64,000 bases of DNA, taken from positions 40,246,663 through 40,310,662 of the forward strand of contig CM076943.1 in NCBI GenBank assembly GCA_039566865.1. The letters are read 5' to 3'. The translations under genes and the position numbers were made by a program. Below are positions 53,501-61,600 of the stretch, one piece after another. How positions within the stretch are numbered: position 1 is the stretch's first letter; the number at the start of each line of letters is the position of its first letter. The notes below the pieces were generated by a model. That model was not told the DNA's origin and did no database searches. It was given only the letters and a program-made list of their open reading frames with translations. This stretch comes from Aurelia coerulea (taxonomy: Eukaryota > Cnidaria > Scyphozoa > Semaeostomeae > Ulmaridae).

Positions 53501-56500
53501 AATTTTTTGATGCACAGCATTTGATGGGAAACCATAGCTACATTTTGACAATTTCCATACCATTAGAAAGCAATGTCTGACCTAATAAGACAGTATTTTA
53601 CAATTTTTAGCCGCTGAAACAACTGATCAAATTTAACAAGTCGTCAAAGTCCGTCTCAAATTTGAAATCACCTGAGACTTGCAATTACGCGAATTCCTTT
53701 GCAAAACACTTCTATTGTGGTTATTCGCGGGCAGTTGCAATGACATCTAATTTGAGAGAGACTATAATGGTTTTAGGAAAAGCTCACGGAAGCTACTTTT
53801 TGGGAATCATTCATTTGAGCTCAAGAGGTTGCATCGCAAATTAGGCATGAATTATCACAATTATGGTAAAGGACAAGTCCGGGGTTGGTATGATTGATGA
53901 TAAAATATTATACTGCTATGAATGATGTATGATACTTTTTCAACTATTTTTCGCCTTCTCCTTGTGAAATTACGTATTCAAATAAGTAATTTGAGCGAAG
54001 TGACGTCATGTCGCGCAAACGAAAACGAGGCTGTGTGATTGTTTTTCTTTGCAAGCCTCTTTATCGTGTTCTTGTACCATTTTCAATGCATGAGTACACG
54101 ATAATGAGGCTAGCAGCGATTAAGAGGCGAAACACAATCACGCAGCCTCGTTTTCGATTGCTTGATATGACGTCACTTCGCTCAAATTGCTCATTAGAAT
54201 ACGTAATTTCACAAGAAGAAGGCGAAAAAATGTGGAGAAAAGTATCATACATCATTCATAGCAGTATTATCTTGTATTTTATCATCAATCATACCAACCC
54301 CGGACATGTCCTTTAAACCCTCAGTCAGGCAAAAAGGGGTTGTAATTTTTCAAACTGGTGTTACAGTTAATGTTGTACGACTTTTGAAAGAGTGGGTTCA
54401 TTTTCTGGACTCACCAAAGACCTGATGCTGGATAAATCGATCAAAAACTTTGATAAAGAAGATAAGTTGATTAATTTAGAAGTGGTTCACCATTGTTACT
54501 GATACAAAGGTGCTTCATTTCCTTTAAAGGTTTCATTTTTATCTCCACCATTCAAAAGATTGTTCCCGAGTGCTAAGTTACTAGAAATTTAATCTTTTTA
54601 TTTTTGGATCATTCCAGACTATTTCATACCTAATAAGTTGCCATATATCTCTTCTACCACAAGAAGTAGATTGCTGGAAATTGATAAAAACTTCAAGCAT
54701 AATTTAGGATGCAGATTTAAAAATCAGCAACGCGTGCTATTCGGCATATCGTTCAAAGTTGATACTTTGTAGCCCTCCTGGTATTAGGGCTAAGTTACAG
54801 TCTGCATTAGAATGAGAAGCTGACAAACTTTACAAACAAGATTCAGAACTTACCACTTGGAGAATGCGTAGAAGTGTGAGACTTAGCTTGATAACAAGCG
54901 GAGTCCCAGGGTTCAGAACTGGAGTGGGTTTGAAACCATTTGGAACAGAGAAGATTCCAAGTTTCTTTCGCAAAGCGGTCTCATGTTTAACTCTGTTGCA
55001 TGATCCCAGATTTGAAGTCAGTGCTGCGAGCAGAAAGTTCAAATTTCAGAGTATATTTACTAACAAGATGTTTACATTTGCAAAGGTGCTGAACTAGCAA
55101 TGTATTTATGGCAAGCTAGCACGGCGTTTATTGGCAAGCTACGATTGCGATATGCCTGTAAAAATATCCGTTATTTCATCTGGTCCAAGTCCAGCAAACC
55201 TTACCCGCCAGTCTGTATTATTTACTTCATTTTTAAGTTTTTGGGAATCACTTTTTGCATAATCTCATACGGTTCATTTGTATGGGGGAGGAGGAGGTAC
55301 ACAAATCCCCAGTTTGCCATAAATACATTTTGTGATGTATTTAGATGTATTTGCTAATAAAAACTGAAAACTGAAACTGAGCTAAGAGTTTCCTAGTATT
55401 TCATATTTCTCGAGTTGAACTTGGATGAGACCAACAAGGACAGATTTTGTAAGAAAATAGCATCATTTGCTTTTGATTGACACCGGAATCATAAATATAG
55501 GAACAAGGGGCACTGGGGGCACGTGCCCCCTTAGATTTTTGCAACAGACAAAAACTGCCCTTTTCATTTTCAAGAATGGCCCCTGTAGCTTAATGAAAAA
55601 TTGCCCTTAAAGTTTTGGGGCCCCCCTCCCCCCAGTTTGAGATGCTCCCTACGTCCCTGACCGGAATTCATAGCCATTAATGATTGCAGATAAAGGAAAC
55701 TCTCGCAATCAGTAATTGAAACAAGTTAAGCCGCAAAAGTTACTCTGAAACCCAGGTATCTGCCCACTCGTTGTGTGATCTAGAAATGGTTTTTAAGGAC
55801 AAAAATGAGCATATATCCAAGAAGAAGGATATATCTAAACATGCTCCTCGGAGACTTTTTTTTTAACATACACAATCTAAAAATTTAGTAGCATGGATAC
55901 ATTTACTATACATATATTATTTTATAAGAAGTTAAAGATTAATAGAGAAGGATGAGACAGAAGACTAATTTACCAAGGTTTGTAATTGCTGGTGCTACAA
56001 GAAACGCTCTGATGTATAAATGAATTTTAGCGTTGATTCCAAAATTTCTTTTTTTTTTTATTATTAGAAAATATTTTATCACCATACAACATTATTTGCA
56101 CAAGGGTTTGATTTGGCAGGTTTAAGATGTTGTTTAGTTGCAATACTTTGTTAACCGCGCCTAGGAGATCACGCCTTTGATCATCATATGCATGAAATTG
56201 CAGCAAGAAATGTTCAGTATCCTCAATTCCATCATTAATTAGACACATTGGTTCAACTGTGTCTCGAAAGTTATGATTAAATTTGTGACAACTTAGCTTA
56301 CTGAAGCCTACGCGTAGCTGGGTGACGATGGCAACACCTTTAGGATCATAAATTCCATAAAAAGGTTTCTGGGTAGGGCGGATAAGAGAAGAGAGTCTGT
56401 TTTTGAATGAGCTTACTGTAAGTGATTCCCTGATCTCAGAAGCAAGACTGTTCCATTCTTTTAAACAATTTGGGATAGAAGCTTGACTCAAAGCGCTCTG

Positions 56501-58814
56501 TTCTTGCATTTGTTTGGTTCAGAAGTTGAGCAGTAAGTGTTTTAATTACACCCAAAAAATACGAGATTTGAGTCGCCTCCCAATCGGCTCCTGAACCAAA
56601 CAAATCATGCGCGATAAGTCATAACTTTGAACTCCTCTCTAGCTCGCTGCAACAAATTCCGAAATAAGGCAAAAATTTGATCTTTTTATTCACAAGCGCT
56701 TGAATTCTAGATTTATCGTTTCAAAAAGCTTATGTACCGGGTGTCCCAAAAAAATGTATACGGATTTGGTTGACTGTAGCGCCATGAATGTAGCTTCGAT
56801 CAATGTCTAATCACTCTAAAAATGTTCCTCGATAGTTAACTTGAACAAAGATTCCTCGTTTGTTGATATTGGTACTTTGAGAGCAGACATGTTGATCTTG
56901 AAAGATCAAATTTGCCTCTTCCTGTAAACAAGAGCTTTACACTTTTGGCCTAAGCATTTCAACAATATTAGCTCTTGTGTTATTCTGTTTTCCAGAATTC
57001 ACCCCCCCCCCCCAAGTCATCCATTGGGAAGTTTCTTAATTTTTCATTAATGTCAGTCCTTAATTTCAATATACTTCAGGAATTTGCTTAGGCCAAAAGG
57101 GCAAAGCTCTGGTTTGCAAGTGGACACAAATTTGAGCTTTCAAAATTGATATTTCTGCTCTCAAAAGCGCCAATACCAACAAATAAGGTATCTGTGTTCA
57201 AGTTAACTATCGAGGAACATTTTGAGAGTGATTAGCCATTTGTTAAGGCTAAATTCACATCGCTGGAGTCAACCAAATCTGTATACATTTTTTTGGAATA
57301 CCCGGTATGTAGCCGCACATTTTCTAGAGACAGAATGCGCAATAATATCATTTTACGCAGTTTCTGCTCCGTCAATCTTAGCAATAACTTTAAAGATTTG
57401 CTAGAATGAATTTCAAAATTGTTTTCAAGAAGTTATTGCCTTTTTAATAATACAGATGTAACGGATAAGCCAAACTTACAGGTTTTGAGTACACATTAGC
57501 TAATTCAAAAGGAACGAGAGTACTTGTATTCTCTGTATTCCTTTCATAAGAAACTCTTTGTAAGAAGCCCAATTTTCAGATCAAGTAATAAATAACAAAT
57601 TCAAGTACTGTCCAGGAACGTCTTTATTTCGCCTGATGCTTATTCTCTTTGTTTCTTGTACTTTATTGTTCTTTCCTACTCACGTTATGACCAGATGCAT
57701 GGCGATATTTTATAAAACTGGCTTTGAAATATTCACGACGGCACAGGACCTCCTCCATTGATAAATAAACATTGAAGAACCTTACGCCAAACTGTCAAGA
57801 AACTTTTAATACTCAATATGTGCTAACTTTACGAGACTTTCAGTGCTGAATAACTTCTTAGCTACTAGGATAGAATTCGTGAGCATGTGCGTCAAATCTT
57901 TGTAAAATAAAAAAAAAACATTAAAAAATTATCTCCCTATTCTTTCAAATGAATTGGTAGAAGGAAACTTAAGGCAATGTCCCGTAATCCTAGAGCGAGC
58001 ATTCTGGATATCATCAATATTTCTAGCACTTACAGCGGTTTTGAATGTCTGCTAGTTTGAAATTGTGACGTTGTGAACCATAAAATCTATAGACCTTTGC
58101 TTGATACCATCTTTTAGACCTTAAAAATTGAGTTGTTCCTGTGGGTGTCTTCTATTTAGAATTTTTGGTAAAGCACTGCAATGGTAAAAGTGATGTTGAT
58201 GTCAAAAATACTCACTCTGGATTTATGGGAAATTGCATAAAGTTTTGCTAGAGCAATTCAGTTGAAAGCATAGCGCAATAACATTTTACGGATTTAACTT
58301 GAAAGTTTTGCAAAAATCCGAAGCCAATGCTCAACACGTGTAGTTTGAAGCTACACTCTTTTTTATAAGAATATTGTTCATAAGAATATTCAGGCTCAGA
58401 ATCATCCACATTTTAAGAATATTATAAGAATATTGCTCATAGCCTCAGCTCGCATATTTGTGTCTCATTTTTCAGCAGTTGCCTGTTTTGCGATGTTCAT
58501 AACAGAGCCCCAAGACTGACGGATCTCGTTTTTTCAAAAAGCGTGTTTAAGCTTTATGATTGCTAATAAATTTTTCTTTCGTCCAACCACTTCCTCGTAA
58601 TGACATGACATTTCTTTTAACTATGTTCCCCTGAAACCATATCAGATTCGAAAAAATTAGAATACTTCAAGAATATGTTAAGGCTCAAAACGAAAATTTC
58701 TTAAGAATATTGAGGCTGGACAAAATTTATAGTATTCTTATAATAAATAGAGTTTGAAACCTTACCAAGAATGAAAACAGCAATTGCAAAGCACCGTGAG
58801 ATCTTTGTTGCCAT
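40133..58814 (-). CDS. Nicotinic-type Cys-loop receptor subunit, non-alpha (complete, eight exons)
   Basis: Subunit of a pentameric ligand-gated channel in the plasma membrane. Coding exons (minus): 58766-58814, 54854-55023, 52042-52196, 48855-49079, 46544-46811, 43367-43522, 41700-41793, 40133-40347; 1332 bases, 443 aa, all phases consistent and all introns GT-AG. It has a signal peptide ([17 protein letters not shown]), loop [11 protein letters not shown], loop [10 protein letters not shown], the Cys-loop [15 protein letters not shown] (13 residues between cysteines), M1 [20 protein letters not shown]2 [21 protein letters not shown]3, a short intracellular loop and M4. Glu at -1' with no Pro-Ala insertion predicts cation selectivity; 9' Leu is kept. 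It lacks the loop C vicinal cysteines. The loop B Trp is Met (KFGSMTYN) and the loop A Tyr is Ile, so it is not a canonical acetylcholine-binding alpha subunit. Confidence 0.92.
40857..41653. mobile_element. Rearranged family C MITE with another MITE inside
   Basis: The left end is TCGGGTGACCCAATAAA; internal sequence is the inverse of 18178-18724 (for example AAAATTTTCTTTTTGA and CTTGCCTAAGAG). It is interrupted at about 41204-41553 by a separate element with ATGATTATA/TGATTACGA ends. Confidence 0.55.
41700..41793 (-). CDS. Cys-loop receptor exon 7 (intracellular loop)
   Basis: Encodes [20 protein letters not shown] then [11 protein letters not shown]; matches the conserved post-M3 'VFLNWLPRIL' segment. 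CCACAG acceptor, GAGT|GTAAGT donor. Confidence 0.85.
41998..42341. mobile_element. TA-flanked MITE (CACGTATTTTCTTATAAG)
   Basis: CACGTATTTTCTTATAAGAA at the left and TTTAGAAAAATACGTG at the right, TA on both sides (41996-41997, 42342-42343). Confidence 0.8.
42745..43275. mobile_element. Inverted-repeat element J, copy 2 (uninterrupted)
   Basis: Its two ends mirror each other (TTCTAAATCTTTAAAAAGGC against GTTAAAGATTTGGAATC). The middle matches 16330-17440 without the family E insertion. Confidence 0.65.
43367..43522 (-). CDS. Cys-loop receptor exon 6 (M3)
   Basis: Encodes [20 protein letters not shown], then [20 protein letters not shown] and [12 protein letters not shown]. The 20' Glu comes from its first codon. 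Confidence 0.9.
43870..44471. mobile_element. TA-flanked MITE, family H
   Basis: CCGGGTGCACCAAAATAAAC at the left, GTTTATTTTGGCGCACTCGG at the right, TA flanks (43868-43869, 44472-44473). Nearly full-length inverted arms, with TTGGCAGGCCACAATAAATC near both ends. Confidence 0.85.
44797..45413. mobile_element. Inverted-repeat element, second copy of 24764-25335
   Basis: AAAGGGGCATTCCGCAG to GAGAAATATCCCTTTAA, with the same interior as the copy in the LINE. TTAA is clear only on the right here. Confidence 0.7.
45660..45925. repeat. Degenerate tandem repeat (ACCCTTGGCTAGACCAA)
   Basis: At least four copies of CCCTTGGCTAGACCA with variable spacers, between GGGTAGGGG and CCCCGGGGTACCCCC ends. 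Probably the inside of a CCCGGGG-type MITE. Confidence 0.6.
46544..46811 (-). CDS. Cys-loop receptor exon 5 (loop C, M1, M2)
   Basis: Encodes [58 protein letters not shown] and [18 protein letters not shown]. There are no adjacent cysteines in loop C. Donor TTTAC|GTAAGT. Confidence 0.95.
46942..47376. mobile_element. Fold-back element with 8-bp TSD and CRE-centred palindrome
   Basis: Inverted arms from GGTAGTTAGACACTGCTGG to CCAGCAGTGTCTAACTACC; GTGCTACC on both sides (46934-46941, 47377-47384). Arms carry GCGGAGGA blocks. The centre holds the perfect palindrome 47135-47164. Confidence 0.8.
47482..47528. repeat. (CAA)n microsatellite
   Basis: About 14 CAA/ACA units, one interrupted by TG. 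Confidence 0.9.
48275..48772. mobile_element. Fold-back element
   Basis: Long inverted arms: AAACTCTCGTCTTGTCCACG against its complement near 48655, and GCGAAAGAAGAAGGGTAA against its inverse near 48600. The centre is AT-rich. A partial relative is at 55435-55810. Confidence 0.7.
48855..49079 (-). CDS. Cys-loop receptor exon 4 (signature loop)
   Basis: Encodes [34 protein letters not shown] and [13 protein letters not shown]. The FPF motif and spacing are canonical; the W of 'FGSWTY' is replaced by M. Confidence 0.95.
49244..50277. mobile_element. Inverted-repeat element with GTCGCCCATTATG motifs
   Basis: The left end CTAGAGTGGTGTCGCCCATT is mirrored by GGGCGACGCTACTCTAG at the right. GTCGCCCATTATGG / CATAATGGGCGAC recurs at about 49453, 49845, 50240 and 50265. 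In an intron of the receptor gene. Confidence 0.65.
50654..50896. mobile_element. hAT-like MITE (GGCCCGTTCACACGAG ends)
   Basis: TGGCCCGTTCACACGAGAAA and its inverse CTCGTGTGAACAGGGCC. CTATG lies at both borders. The inside has stacked CCGTT units. Confidence 0.7.
51366..51974. mobile_element. TTAA-flanked fold-back element (AGGACAAATCCGGGG), copy 1
   Basis: TTAA at both ends; AGGACAAATCCGGGG mirrored by CCCCGGACTTGTCT. Inside is a second nested inverted repeat at 51431-51592 (ATAGACGATTGCGCTAAAGA and its inverse). Confidence 0.7.
52042..52196 (-). CDS. Cys-loop receptor exon 3
   Basis: Encodes [20 protein letters not shown] then [20 protein letters not shown] and VFLIN. Includes loop D and loop A; N-T-S is a possible glycosylation site. 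Flanked by TTTCTTAG and AACAA|GTAAGA. Confidence 0.93.
52686..53491. mobile_element. TA-flanked MITE, family B, copy 2
   Basis: CAGGGTGTCCCAAAAAACAT to ATGTTTTTTGGGACACCCTG, TA on the right (53492-53493); the left TA is mutated. Same interior as 4686-5470. Confidence 0.82.
53867..54316. mobile_element. TTAA-flanked fold-back element (AGGACAAGTCCGGGG), copy 2
   Basis: AGGACAAGTCCGGGGTTGGT mirrored by ACCAACCCCGGACATGTCCT, TTAA on the right and GTAA on the left. Both arms carry TGACGTCA and GCGAAG blocks; the centre is GCATGAGTACACGATAATGA. Long reading frames here are a symmetry artefact. Confidence 0.75.
54854..55023 (-). CDS. Cys-loop receptor exon 2
   Basis: Acceptor CTGCTCGCAG. Encodes [19 protein letters not shown] and [15 protein letters not shown], the N-terminal helix and first strand of the binding domain; donor GTG|GTAAGT. 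Confidence 0.9.
55497..55665. repeat. MITE fragment (GGGGGCACGTGCCCCC type), copy 2
   Basis: Shares GGGGGCACGTGCCCCC and GATGCTCCCTACGTCCCTG with 32455-32640. Confidence 0.55.
56027..56509 (-). pseudogene. LINE ORF2 C-terminal fragment
   Basis: Frame with [39 protein letters not shown] and [20 protein letters not shown], ending in poly-Lys. This is the 'WN.LP..IR...S...FK..L', 'LR...S.L..HKF.H.F' and 'ED..HFLL.C' pattern of the extreme C-terminus of many LINE polyproteins. In receptor intron 1, same strand as the gene. Confidence 0.7.
56737..57305. mobile_element. TA-flanked MITE, family D, copy 2
   Basis: CCGGGTGTCCCAAAAAAATG to TTTTTTGGAATACCCGG, TA flanks (56735-56736, 57306-57307). Confidence 0.85.
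57306..58353. other. Receptor intron 1, weak MITE remnants only
   Basis: Around 57516-57790, blocks such as AAGAAACTCTTTGTAAGAAG and CACGACGGCACAGGACC relate to 41998-42341 in reverse. No exon seen. Confidence 0.4.
58354..58755. mobile_element. TA-flanked MITE (CACTCTTTTTTATAAGAATAT), uninterrupted copy
   Basis: The counterpart of 14807-16104 without the retroelement insertion: AAGAATATGTTAAGGCTCAAAACG is continuous here. The right end is degraded and lies next to the exon 1 donor. Confidence 0.7.
58766..58814 (-). CDS. Cys-loop receptor exon 1 (signal peptide)
   Basis: ATG at 58814; [16 protein letters not shown], donor CTTG|GTAAGG. A MITE end lies only about 10 bases downstream of this donor. 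Confidence 0.8.
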
Positions 58815-59091
58815 TTTCGCTTCTACATGCTGCCAAAATTGATCACAAACAGGAAAACTTGAGATTATTCGATGAAATTAAACCATTTTAAGACTTCCCA
58901 CATAAAAATCTTGTGAAAATGCATATATTATTGATTAGTAAGAAAACAATAGTTGCAGGTACCTTTTTTGAGAAATTGAATGGAGTGAAGTAAACATTTC
59001 ATGAAAAAATGATGAACCATCGATTCAACATATTATTTGTTTCCATGGCAATGATGGATTCTAAAAAATAGACACTCAATATAGGTATTAA

Positions 59092-59540
59092 GGACCTGAT
59101 TACATGGGAGTTTTCAACCCCGGGGTTGAATTTCAGCCCACCTGGCCGAGTTGAAATTCCATCTCATCTCTCCATTTATTCCTGTATTGATTTGGATTTT
59201 CAATTACACGGAGAAATCTCAACCCCAGGGATGAAATCATACCTTGAGGCTGAAATCTCATCCCACCTTGAGCTAGCCGACTTTTGAGGCGTTAATCCCC
59301 ATCGCTTTCAATGCGTGAATGTCCATGTTATCGCAGTCTCGATTCAACCCCGGGATCGAATTGCTCTTGACGCATGCGTGATGTATTGCGCATGGCGCAC
59401 TTTTTCATACCCGGAGGTGAAATATTACGGCTCGCTTTTTCATACCCGGACCCGGGAGTGAAAATACCCATGTAATAGCAAATTTATTTCAACTCGGTCA
59501 GGTGGGTTGAAGCTCAAACCCGGGGTTGAAAACTCTCAGT
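59092..59540. repeat. hAT-like MITE (TTACATGGGAGTTTTCAACC)
   Basis: GATTACATGGGAGTTTTCAA at the left, AAAATACCCATGTAAT at about 59460-59475, and repeated CAACCCCGGGGTTGAA blocks. The last 60 bases are an extra partial copy of the left end. Confidence 0.55.
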
Positions 59541-59549
59541 AAGTTTAAC

Positions 59550-59972
59550 GAGGGGGGCTTTGGGGTTTCACGGGTTGCGGGTTTGACCAATTTTAGCCAT
59601 CGGTTTCGGGTTTTACGTCTAAATCGTGCGGGTTTTCGGGTTTTGAGCTGCTCCACGGGTTGCGGGTTTGGCCAATTCTTATGCTCGGGTTTCGGGATTT
59701 CTTTAAAAAATTCCAATGTTTTTGGGTTTTCGAAGTCATACAGTCAATGTAGTTAGCTGAGATCGAAAAACCAGCTTCCGAATGCTTGAAACGATGCACA
59801 GAGTGTTAGTGAAAACGAAAATGTAGGAAATAGTCGAAGATTATTACCGAAAATTGAAATTTTGCGTCCCGAAGTGCAATTTCGGGTTTCGAATTTTTTG
59901 CTTGCGGGTTTTCGGGTTTTTGCTAATTTTGGTCCGGGTTTGCGGGTTCTAGTACCCCCCAAAGCCCCCCTC
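59550..59972. mobile_element. Element with 16-bp G-rich inverted ends and TTTAAC duplication
   Basis: GAGGGGGGCTTTGGGG and its exact inverse CCCCAAAGCCCCCCTC; TTTAAC at 59544-59549 and 59973-59978. The inside repeats CGGGTTTCGGGTTTT and CACGGGTTGCGGGTTTG-like units on both halves. Confidence 0.85.
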
Positions 59973-59979
59973 TTTAACA

Positions 59980-60950
59980 TAAGAATCGCCAGTTTGATTT
60001 CATCTCGTGAACTAGGTCTTACTAAGGGACAGTGCATAGTTTATTGTGCAATACGTAACGGGGCAACTACTTCTTTAGAGCTTGTAGAGAACTGGGTCGA
60101 CACTTTTTACAAAGCAATATGGACGGGACAGTAACTTTTTATAAGCTCAAGATGAAGTTTGAAATATAACATGGCTCATTTTGAGGACAAAATTGTGAAT
60201 CATGCAAGTTGAGAAATGCTTGGAAGGATGTGTATGAAAATGATGCAAAAAAACGTCCTTGTCAGTCGTTTGCAAGAACGATTCCTCAGTCATTTCTTTT
60301 CATCTTCAAAGTCGATTTTTTCATTGACAAAGACTCGTAAGGGCAAGAATTGATTTTGTTATGGTCTTTGGCAAATTCATCGGTGGTACTTTACTTTACA
60401 GCAACATCTGTCGTTCATGAATACGGGAGACACTCTTTTAAGGAAAGGGTGACGCACCAGTTGCTTTTTTGCAATAACTGCATACAGGGCGAGCAGATTT
60501 TTCACAAGAATTTTTGTTCTCCACCGGCCATGTAATATAATAATTTTGCGCTGTCCCTAACAGCAGATTCGTTTGAGAAATGATTAAAAATCTTATTCGT
60601 TACTGATCATCATATCATTATTCAATGAATGCTTCCTGTGGAAGAGTCCTCTGTACTTCTTTCTAGTTAGTCCATGGGTATCTTAGCCAACAAGAGGGAA
60701 ATTTGTACTTGCCATGCGCAAAAAGCGCACAGGGGATCAATGATTACAAGATTGATTTAATGCGAGCTTTGGTGTGGTGTTGCCTAACTTTCTTCATTGA
60801 TGCAAGCACAAATGTAATTTAAAAACAGTTTACCTGGATAATTGTCCAGTTTACATTCTTATCAATCGTCGAAAGAGCTGTGGGTGCAAGCTGGTACAAA
60901 ATCAGATTTATATTATTGTTGAAATTGAGGTCTTCTCTTCTATACACATT
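59980..60950. other. Intergenic DNA, nothing recognised
   Basis: No coding pattern, RNA gene or repeat end that I can support. Confidence 0.35.
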
Positions 60951-60952
60951 AT

Positions 60953-61600
60953 TACATTTTCATTTTCATTTCATTTCATTTTTATTTATTTAGGCAGGGT
61001 AGCCCCGTCAGTCCATAAGAACTGCTTTTCAGGGGGCCGTGGCAAAACATTTACTAATTAAAAGATCACTACATAATAATTAACAAAATAAGAATTCTCG
61101 TCATGGCTAGTTTTTTATTCTTCTCTTAAAGGTGGCAAGGGAGGGTGCCTGTTTAGCATCAGGTTCGAGTTGATTCCAAAGCTTAGGTCCACGAAAAGAT
61201 ATAGCCCTCTGCCCATTGTTAGTTTTTCGTAATGGTAATGAGAGATCAGTTTCGGTGTTTCTCAGTTTTCTGACATTTCGAGAAGAATTTTCTTCGAACA
61301 AATCTGAAAGGTACTCCGGAACCAGACCATTTAGTGACTTGTACATTGTGGCAGCTGTTTCGCTTCTAATAATATCATTTACAGTAGGCCAATTTAAACT
61401 GCGAATTAATGCCATAGCAGGCGTATCAAATCGACTTTTAGTTACAATCCTAGCTGCTCGATTTTGCAGCTTCTGCAGGGTTTGCAGTTTAGTCACCCCA
61501 TTACTTCGGCTTGTTGTTTTTATCCTGCCAGCAAAGGAGCGTGAAAGAAGACTCAACTTTTCCAAGAACTCGTAATAAAAAGCGAATACCTGTTAATAGT
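60953..61600 (-). pseudogene. LINE 3' end: ORF2 C-terminus and tail
   Basis: Minus frame 61107-61565 reads LQKLQNRAARIVTKSRFDTP, LNWPTVNDIIRSETAATMYK, SLNGLVPEYLSDLFEENSSR and PKLWNQLEPDAKQAPSLATF. This is the conserved C-terminal half-thumb of CR1/RTE-like LINE polyproteins. After the stop come a short 3' region and a tail of TGAAA-like units (60953-60990). 5' truncated. Confidence 0.78.

Noticed and set aside
54008..54316. 102-codon frame rich in Arg/Lys as a small gene
   Set aside because: It lies wholly inside the TTAA fold-back element, and its mirror frame exists on the other strand.
59544..59978. CGGGTTT-rich block as an internal telomere repeat
   Set aside because: The units are irregular, not TTAGGG, and confined between exact inverted ends of a mobile element.
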